From Liriodendron chinense (Eukaryota; Streptophyta; Magnoliopsida; Magnoliales; Magnoliaceae), in NCBI GenBank assembly GCA_003013855.2, contig ML058392.1, positions 2,769,529 through 2,833,528 on the forward strand: a stretch of 64,000 nt of DNA, read 5' to 3'. Below, in pieces: positions 10,957 to 64,000 of this stretch. The position numbers and the translations under genes are program-made. The notes under the pieces were generated by a model, which searched no databases, was not told where the DNA came from, and was given only the letters and a program-made list of their open reading frames with translations. Within the stretch, counting starts at the first letter, position 1; every line of letters begins with the position of its first letter.

Positions 10957-12215
10957 TTTTTTGGAACATTGATAATTTTATTGATGAAAGGCCAAAGCTT
11001 AAAAGATTCACAAACACAACTGAAATACTATTACAACTCAAGCCAGCTCTTCGGAAATTGAATAGTGACCTTAGAAGCTTTTGTCCACTCCATTACATTA
11101 GATTTAGCCCTACTGAATACTTCCATAACTTGCCTCTTTCGATTTCTAAAACACTGCTCATTCCTTTCTAACCATATACAAAAGCTTGCTAATAAGCTTA
11201 ATTGCCAAACCCTCCTCCCAATTTTTCATTTCCTCCCATCATGCCACATTATAAAGAAACAATCAATGGATTTTGGCACCACCCATAATACTCCGAACAA
11301 TTTGAAGAAGTTTCCCTACAACCCTCTTGCAAATGAACAATGTATAAAAAGATGATCTACTGATTCGTCATCTTGATGACATAGTAAGCAAATATTTGGC
11401 AGGATCATCTTTCTCTTACAAAGATTATCTATGGTCAATACTGTATCCCTTAATACTAACCATGCAAATGCTGCTACTTCAGGAGGAGCACCATAGCTCC
11501 ATACAAACTCTGTCGGACTAACCCTTTCTCTGCCACCCCTCCCACTTATCTCCTTGCAGAAAGATTTCACTGAAAACTTCCTAGACTTATCTTTGAGCCA
11601 TTACATCGAATATGATTATGAAAGGATTGGCCCCACTTTAGAAAAGAACTTCAGAAGACCAATAAATTCTTCTATCTCATTGTCCTCTAAATTCCTTCTC
11701 CTTGGAAAGAATTTAGAGAAATGCAGAAAAGCACTGCCTCTCCTTGGAAAGAGAAACATCTTTCCACTTTCAAATCTGTCCCCGCCAAATGCAGAAAAGC
11801 TTCGCTCAATTTTTGGTCTCCCACCCATACATCCTCCCAAAACCTATTACTTTTTCCATCTCCCAAATAGAATACTACCCCATCCCATACTTTCTTTCTT
11901 ACCAATTCCACCAATTTCCAAATATATGATGATCTATACAATGATGACGAGCTAGTCCATCTACTCCCCTCTTCCACCCCATATTTGCTACCTATCACCT
12001 CTCTCCATTGAATATTTTTTCCACCACAAACCTCCATACCCATTTCCCTAACAAAGCTAGATTTATAACCTCCAACTTCCTTAACCCAGCACCCCCTTCT
12101 TCCTAAGGCTTGCAAACATCCTCTCATTTCATGAGTTGAAACGTTTTCTTCTCCTCCAACCCTATCCACAAAAAATCCCACCTTATTTTTCAAATTTTTG
12201 TAAAACCATTTTCAG
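10957..12215 (-). pseudogene. 5'-truncated LINE, reverse-transcriptase C-terminal and zinc-binding region
   Basis: On the minus strand, about 12193-11687 encodes a LINE RT C-terminal stretch (GCWVKEVGG, IQWREVIGSKYG, VVFYLGDGKSNRFWEDVWVG). 11570-11316 encodes a zf-RVT zinc-binding domain (VAAFAWLVLRDTVLTIDNL, CLLCHQDDESVDHLFIHC). Stops and frame changes separate them. The 3' side ends in a short A run (plus-strand T run at 10958-10965). 5' truncation is typical of LINE insertions. Confidence 0.85.
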
Positions 12216-12956
12216 ACATTTGAAAAATGACATATACAAAACCGGGACATTTGAGAGCATATTCTATACAAATGTATTTAATGGTCACATTCGATGGGGT
12301 CTATCTAAGCCCTGGATTTACCACATCAGTGTGATTATGGTTGGTTCAATTCCCAAGTCCAAGATATGCCTCAGTATAAGGCATGCCCCTACTGAATCGA
12401 AATGGTAACTTAGATTTGATTAGACTTCTTAAAACCATGATTTGAAGCATATATTGTCATGAATCAAGGTTGGTGTGTAGGAGGCGATTCTCAGTGGGAA
12501 TATGTGTGAGACTGTGGTCTTTCGGTGTTTTGCCATAGAGCTGGTGGTAAGAACTTCTAATTGTATTGTCTACTTTTGCCACTTTTGCCAACTCATGCAA
12601 TGATGTCTTCTTTCTGGCATGGACCAGGTACATGATTTAGATCTGTGCCCTGTTCTGGCCTTAGGTCTTCAATGTGAGCATACTCAATAGTATTACATCT
12701 CTTTTGTTCTCTTACATAGAACTGCCCTTAATGATTTTATTGATGCCTTTTCCTGCTGTGATGATTTAATGATTTGCCTTTTGTTATAATAAAGAGCGTA
12801 GCCAATTCCCTACTTGAGTTATGCCTCTCACCGTTTTATTTATGCGTTTAAAATTTTAGAGCGTTACAGTTTTGAATCAGTATATCCTGCATGAAGATAT
12901 GTTCTGGATCATTGTGTTAAATTATTTGAAGCTCATCTTTTGTGTTTTAACTGCAG
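12216..12956. other. Intron sequence before exon A
   Basis: No repeat or gene recognised. The last part shows a normal pyrimidine-rich acceptor (cttttgtgttttaactgcag). Confidence 0.5.
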
Positions 12957-58428
<45,472 letters not shown>

Positions 58429-58639
58429 GTCAGTTTTAACTGTTTTTAATTTATATTTTCATGTTTAAAGCAAGTCCTTTGAAAATTTCCAGCAAGTACA
58501 TAGGCTCCCATTTCTTTTAGCTGGCGTTTTCAGTGATGCATGCCTAACAAGATTGTTCTCTAGATTTCTCCTCTTCTCTTTTTCTTTTTCCTATTGTGCC
58601 ACTTGTAATCTTGTATCTTAAGCATTCATTCTTTCAGTC

Positions 58640-58879
58640 CTCTTTTATATTGTAGAAGTATAGATTAAAGAGATAAGAAGAGGAGAAAAAAAGTCGGGAG
58701 AAGAGAGGAAAGGTGATTTAGGGTTGGACGCCCACCCTCTCCCTTTGATATTAATAAAACAAAAAATACTCTACATGTACCAAACCAAAATAAGCAACCA
58801 ATAACAAGAAGATATAAATAAAAACAAAATCTAGGTGGGTCATACAGTTTTATGACCCACATCTCTACATTTATTAACA
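58640..58879 (-). mobile_element. 3' LTR of internally deleted copia relic 4 (approximate)
   Basis: Read on the minus strand it starts TGTTAATAAATGTAGAG next to a weak PPT (plus-strand ctcctcaac at 58880) and carries an inverted palindrome tgggtcata..tatgaccca. The far border is uncertain. Confidence 0.55.
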
Positions 58880-60002
58880 CTCCTCAACCTGGAGCATAGA
58901 TCTTGTTGATGAGAAGCTTGGAGTATAGACATGTAGACTAACTATGACAAAGGGCCTTTGTGAACACATTAGTGAGTTAATCCTGAGACCGGAAATATGA
59001 CATAGAGATTTCTCCACTGGAGACCTCACATATGAAGTGATTGTCGACTTCTATATGTTTAGTTCATGATATATCAGATTGTTTGCAATGTCGGATGCTA
59101 CTTCATTATAACAAAGCAATTGCATAGGTAGATTCACCACAAACCCTAGTTTTTGCAACAATTTCTTAATTCATATTGATTCACTAGTATGAGCCATTGC
59201 TCTATATTTCTGTTTGCGTCTTACTTTTCCACGTTACTAGATTTCCTCCCACAAACGTACATTATTCAATGGTAGGCACTTATTTGTTAAGGAACTATTC
59301 AGTCTGCATCCAAGTACCCTATGATCTAAAGATGATTGCCTATCCCAGTGCTCTTTTAAGATACTGCAGGATCCGATCTATTATATCCATGTGAGATACC
59401 CTAGGAAAGCTCATAAACTGGCTTACCACATTCACAACATAAGATATATTTGGCTAAGTGATAGTTAAATAGTTGAGTTTCCCAACCAATCTTCTATATC
59501 TCCTTAGGTCTTCAAATATATCTCCTTGATCACCAACCAGTATGTGATTCAAATCAGTTGGGGAATTAATTAGCTTAGTATCAAGAATAACGGAGTAGAA
59601 TAAAAAAATGTATCGCATACATATTGTCTTCGAAGAGAAGAATTGTAACAACGATGACCTTTCTGTTAGGAAATACCGAAGAAAAATACATTTGATGACT
59701 CTAGGATCTAATTTGTCATGGCCTGACCCTAATTGATGAACAAAGCATACATATTCAAAAACTTTGGGAGGTAAAGAAAACAATGGAGTATCTAAGAGTA
59801 AAACTTCATTAGGGGATTTACTCATTAAAACAGTCAAAGGCATTCGATATATCAGAAAACACGTCGTGATTACTACATCACTCCAAAAACTTTTGTAAAC
59901 ATTCATCTGAATTAATAAAGCACGATTCACCTTAAGTAGGTGATAGTTTTCCATTTTGTTACACTCTTCTATTGTGGGGTGTGTGTAGACAATGTTTGGT
60001 GC
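58880..60002 (-). pseudogene. Copia relic 4: integrase fused to RT end and RNase H
   Basis: 60008-59454: integrase C-terminal blocks (SFWSDVVITTCFLIYRMP, PNEVLL, KLDPRVIKCIF) run straight into RYRRLVGKLNYLTIT of the RT end, so most of the RT is deleted. 59450-58880 is a degenerate RNase H reading. Breaks at 60002, where TRIM sequence begins. Confidence 0.8.
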
Positions 60003-60390
60003 TGTCAAACAACCACTCTCTAAAAGCTCAAGCTCTTAGAGGATGGTGTATCAATGTATATCAAGGGACTTTAACACTCCCCACACATACGTGGTGGAAC
60101 TCCGTATGGTAACATACTGGGCAAGGGTGGAGGGACACTCAAACCATAAACAATGCCCCCTGTGTGAGAATTTATTACGGAGGCATATTTGTTGCCCCCG
60201 GGATTCAAACACATGACCTTCCGCTCTGATACCATGTCAAACAACCACTTGATCTAAAAGCTCGAGCTGTTAGAGGATGGCATATCAATGTATATCAAGG
60301 GACTTTAACACTCCCTCGCACGTGCGGGGTGAGCTCTGCACGGGAACATACTGAGCAAGGGTGGAGGGACACTCTCACCATAAACAACTT
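60003..60390 (-). mobile_element. TRIM element with an extra partial internal unit
   Basis: Minus strand. LTR copies at 60003-60076 and 60235-60310 (same family as 24490-24823). PBS tggtatcagag (plus-strand ctctgatacca, 60224-60234). A second internal segment (60311-about 60390: ctccctcgcacgtgcgggg.., gggcaagggtggagggacact-like) follows without a third LTR. Confidence 0.85.
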
Positions 60391-61159
60391 CACAGTCAAG
60401 ATAGTACAATTCATCATGTTCATGTCCACCAATATTCTTCATCATCTTTAGATTTTAGGAAACATAATATGAAAGATAAGAAGGAAGAAGCACCATATCA
60501 GTTTTGTTGGGCGTATTGATGCCCGCCGAAACTGTACACATATCGCCATAACAACCAATATGGGGGCATAATGTTTTTTTTTTTTTCCCTAAAAAAATTC
60601 TGGAAAAATGTGGGAAAATCCCAAAATTTAGAGGATTCCGTTTGTGTGTGTGTGTGTGTGTTGTTTTGACCATGTTTATGATGGCATAATGATCCACTCT
60701 TTAGTGAGAATGTTGTCCTAACGACCTTGGATTGACATGAAAACTCTTATATTTAATTTCTTATCCATCTAACATCAATGATAAATATATTAGCATGAAT
60801 TTAGTATCAAAATATCTCACAGTTGTAGGGTATGACTATTATTTATAGTATTAGTGTATTACCTACCTTGCGTTCATCGGAATTGGTCTAGACTTTAGAG
60901 ACTTTCAGCTTGTTCTGTGATTCCTGTCTTATAATCCTTAAGAAAAAAACGTAGTATTATTTTATCAAATCCTTTACAATTTGATTGTACCTACCTTGAT
61001 GTTAGTTAGGGGAGTTATTTTAAGCACAAGTTTGGTAGTGTCCTTGGTGAGTGATGTCTGTGGAAGAAAAAGAATTGATTTGTGTAATTGTCTGTAGAAA
61101 AACTTGCCTTAGTAAAAACTCACCAGTGGTAGTCACCACCAGAATGAAAATATGTTTTC

Positions 61160-61482
61160 TTATGGTTGCTTGACCTCCCCGTCCTTGTCATCATCCGACT
61201 GCGGCTATGGAATAGGCATTCCAAGCCTATTCCATATCCACAATAACCAAAGTTGGAGGAAAAGACCAGGTCAACAAAACCTAAAGATGACTAATTGTCA
61301 CAGGGCATCTGCTGGGTCGACCTCGACCCTAAGTAAGAATATCCACTAGTGTTAGACGAAGACCCATAGCCATAATCATAGCCACCAAGCCCACCATAGT
61401 TGTACTGTTGCTTGTACTCATACTCCAAAGAGTGAGATTGTGATGACAAATAACTTAGATTTGGATTCGGATATCCGTACAC
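61160..61482 (-). pseudogene. Tyr/Gly-rich relic, copy 1
   Basis: Minus strand: an open piece rich in Tyr, Gly and Ser (YGGLGGYDYGYGSSS) then TQQMPCDN, a stop, and SSLGFVDLVF. The same end occurs at 62686-62916. The origin may be a transposon protein C terminus, such as the hAT tail; I cannot prove it. Confidence 0.5.
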
Positions 61483-62685
61483 ATATCAAACAAATTTTTT
61501 TTTTTGCCCCAAACAAAAGGGGGAAATCCCATTTAATTAGAAGATTGCAAATATGTATTCTTTTTTGGTTTTGAACATGTTTATGATGGCATTGTGCATA
61601 GCTGGCTGTAAGGTCAAAGGTTCAAGGACGGTACTGTCTCCTTGGTGTTATAGTCCACTCTTTGGTAAGAATGCTCCCTCGTCCCGTCTGTTGATTTTGT
61701 AAACCTGATAGACTTGGATTGGTTGCGAAACTCCTATATTTTATTTCATAAATATATTTTATTAATGATTAAATATAAATAAGATAATATAAGCATCAAC
61801 GAGACTAATGATGTAATATAAAGATACCATACAAGTAACATATAAAAAAAAAAAAGGGCAAGCATGAAAGGAAACTCTCTTATTACCAACTAGGGTCGAA
61901 AGCTCAAGATTACAAAGAATGAAGAGGCCAAAGCCTCATTGCAAGAAAGGAAAAAAAGGATAAAAAGAAAGAAAAACAAGCTCACGCCCCAGGTTAGGGA
62001 GAATCTACACACTAGGCTAGGGAAAGAGCACCTATAAGAAAATATGACTATTTGCTAGTGACAAAAACTGTGCATTAGGCGCACTGTAAGAAATTTGCAC
62101 AGCCTTTTCAACAGCCTTCCTACGCGGCGAGGCAATTGGAGAAATAGAGGCTTGTGCTCTAGAAAACAGACTATTTGCAACTCTAGCATCTAGACGCAAC
62201 TTCTAAGGAGAGTTTGAAGGAGACAAAATGATCTTTTGCAAATCCGGGTTGGGCACTTCAAGAAGCCTCATTAAACCAAGAGAAATGGAAGATAGAAAAG
62301 AACTAGCAATGCCCTCCCCTTTAGCTTCTGAAATAATGCCCCAGCATGCTCTAAGGGAGGGAGGATATAAACAAAGAATCTCAATCTTAGAGATTAAAAG
62401 GGAAGCACCACATAGTTATCAACTTCTAGAAAAAAGAGGAGGAAATAACTGCATCTCTCTCACTATGTTTTTTTTTTATTATTTTAATAAGTAACATATT
62501 AAGCTATTAATAATGGAGAGTGGACAATGTGTCATAAATAGAAAAGTATTATTATTACAAAAAATTATAATTTATAGTACACCATTTGTGTCACTCACAC
62601 ACCACTAGCACTAGTCAATTACTTTAGTCACCACTAGAAAGAAAATTTTACCCCCCCCCCCCCCCCCCCCCACGTCATCATCATC

Positions 62686-62916
62686 CTATTGTGGCTGTGG
62701 AGCAGGCACTGCACATCCATAATAATCAGAACCTATGGGGAAGACCATATCAATGAATCCCAAGGATGACGAACCACGATCCTTACTATCCTCACTACCA
62801 CAAGGCATTTGTTGTGATGGAATGGGCGATTGTTTCAAAGGTGATTGCTCAGTTTCTAGATAGCTAGCTTGAGTTGTAATTGTATTTCTTTGGTTTTGTT
62901 TTGCATCTTTGTTCAT
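62686..62916 (-). pseudogene. Tyr/Gly-rich relic, copy 2
   Basis: Minus strand: SQQMPCGSEDSKDRG, SSSLGFIDMVFPIGSDYYG, PAPQPQ. Parallel to copy 1 (TQQMPC.., SSLGFVDLVF, GYGI..), so the two descend from one sequence. A C run truncates it on the left. Confidence 0.5.
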
Positions 62917-63010
62917 TTGTATAGTTTGGTTGTGACCTTTATTAATAAATTATTCCAATGTTCAGGTTAAAAAAAAAAAATTACATTCGCACTAATAGAA
63001 GGTTCCATGC

Positions 63011-63295
63011 TATTAAAAGTATTGTGGGTTGATAAGTTTTGGGCTTAGGCCCCTTTGGGATTTTGTTTGCTTACTGGGTTGAGTTTAGGCCCGAGATTGG
63101 ACACAAGGAGGGTAATTTTGTAATTTCAGCCATAATGACTCCCAACTCTAGTAAAATAAGATGGGAAAAAGTGAGGTGAGTAGCATGTGAGTAGTCGTTC
63201 CTCTCTTCTTTTCTTCACCTTTTCGTCCTATTTCTCATTTTTCTCTTTTCTTCTCTCTAATTTCTGTTAAACCATTCTAGTTTCCCTATTTCACA
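63011..63295 (+). mobile_element. Copia 5' LTR, same family as the LTR at 5444-5757
   Basis: Begins TATTAAAAGTATTGTGGG and ends TATTTCACA. Shares most blocks with the minus-strand LTR at 5444-5757. Followed directly by a PBS, so this is the start of a plus-strand element. Confidence 0.78.
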
Positions 63296-63307
63296 TGGTA
63301 TTATAGC
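63296..63307 (+). other. Primer-binding site, tRNA-iMet type, mutated
   Basis: TGGTATTATAGC, two changes from TGGTATCAGAGC, abutting the LTR end. Confidence 0.7.
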
Positions 63308-63469
63308 CTGATTTGGAGTGATTTGGGCCACAAACCTTTCTTTTTCGAGTCCCTAATATTTGGATTGAGCTTGGATGTCCCCCAAAACCCTAGCCAGGAT
63401 TGTCTGCTAGTCGAGCGAGGTGAGCCGAGCCAGGCCCAGCTCGATTCAGTTCGGCTCGGTGTACAACTC

Positions 63470-63682
63470 TACGTAATGGTAATGGCCGTAACCAACCGTT
63501 ACGTGTTATAGGTCCAAAACAACCGTTACAGAAAAAACAAACCGTAACATGGTAACAGCTCCGTAACGGTCCGTAAAGGCTTGTAACGGTTCTGTAACGA
63601 CCCATAACAGCCTATAATGGTCTCGTAACGGTCCAAAAACTTTTCTTTTTTGGTAAGAAAAAGGGTTGTAATGGCCATGTGT
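63470..63682. mobile_element. Partial hAT MITE, family C
   Basis: Dense cgtaac/gttacgg words as in 54149-54268. No matching right terminus or TSD found; the sequence changes at about 63680. Confidence 0.6.
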
Positions 63683-64000
63683 AATGCCCCAAAATTCGGC
63701 ACTCGAGTACATGGACTCAACTCCCGAATTCGAGCGTGTTAGATAAATAATGAATGAATGCTTCAAAATCGCAGTTTGTTTTGAATTGGATTTCTAAAGT
63801 GATCGGTTTTCATAGTACTAATTGGATCGTGTTAAAATCAGATGTTGATCGTCCATTTGAGTGTAGATTGGTAGATTTGTTGATAATTGGGTTTAATTCG
63901 CGTCTAAGGTCGATTTTAGGATGATGTGATGGTCCATCTTAAAAGTCAATGGTTGGATATCTTGATCTATGGACGAAGAGTACTCCCAACGGTTAGATTT
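63680..64000 (+). mobile_element. Possible start of an LTR (TGTAATGCCCC...), cut by window end
   Basis: TGTAATGCCCCAAAATT is a common start of plant gypsy LTRs. It interrupts the cgtaac-rich repeat abruptly. There is no partner or PBS in the window. Confidence 0.35.

Larger units (their letters stand above)
60391..62990. other. Intron after exon W, mostly unidentified
   Basis: No intact gene. Contains (GT)n at 60643-60662, a poly(A)/(T)-bounded unknown stretch at 61840-62480, a C run at 62651-62671, and the two related relics annotated separately. Confidence 0.45.

Noticed and set aside
10092..10960. A 5' LTR for copia element 2
   Set aside because: No match to the 5444-5757 LTR and no PBS in this interval.
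58429..64000. A terminal Pol epsilon exon or polyadenylation site
   Set aside because: No zinc-finger region or conserved C-terminal block was found; the gene must continue beyond the window.

Overview
The window is a piece of a flowering-plant nuclear genome. It holds introns with GT-AG borders, plant-type Ty1/copia and Ty3/gypsy retrotransposons, hAT and Tourist-type MITEs, TRIM elements and many long microsatellites. The very large repeat-filled introns point to a woody or basal angiosperm with a repeat-rich genome (a magnoliid would fit), but no sequence here settles the species. Apart from transposon genes I see one host gene.

The host gene is the catalytic subunit of DNA polymerase epsilon (plant POL2A / TILTED1 type), on the + strand. 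I can place 23 consecutive exons between 12957 and 58428. All 22 introns begin GT and end AG. The joined exons give one open frame of 3168 nt (1056 codons), with no stop or frameshift. They cover the part just after polymerase motif A (which lies upstream of the window), the iron-sulphur cysteines, motif B, the motif C aspartates, the thumb, a variable linker, and a large part of the C-terminal non-catalytic half. The 5' end and the final exons lie outside, so 1-12956 and 58429-64000 appear to be parts of flanking introns of at least 12.9 and 5.5 kb.

Region by region: 1-12.9 kb carries the 3' end of a copia element, a tandem LTR-internal-LTR-internal non-autonomous retroelement, an 862-bp hAT MITE with a perfect target duplication, a decayed copia element (minus strand) and a LINE tail. 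12.9-31.5 kb holds exons A to Q. Its larger introns carry a Tourist MITE, hAT MITEs, and a decayed gypsy element (about 23.5-28.65 kb) into which a TRIM, a hAT MITE and two abutting Tourist MITEs are nested. Intron Q-R (31.5-49.6 kb, 18.1 kb) contains an LTR-bounded chromovirus (31566-38446, TSD TGAGT), a gag-only LTR element (39.1-43.0 kb), fold-back repeats with microsatellites, and a copia relic split by a hAT MITE. Intron R-S (5.5 kb) contains a decayed hAT transposase relic whose ends match the MITEs elsewhere in the window, plus a composite MITE. 55-58.4 kb holds exons S to W with another hAT MITE. 58.4-64 kb holds an internally deleted copia with a TRIM beside it, two related Tyr/Gly-rich relics and a copia 5' LTR with primer-binding site.

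The gene appears intact although its exons are spread over more than 45 kb. No RNA gene, CRISPR array or bacterial-type feature is present. The most notable content is the nested transposon architecture and the autonomous/non-autonomous hAT relationships within one gene.
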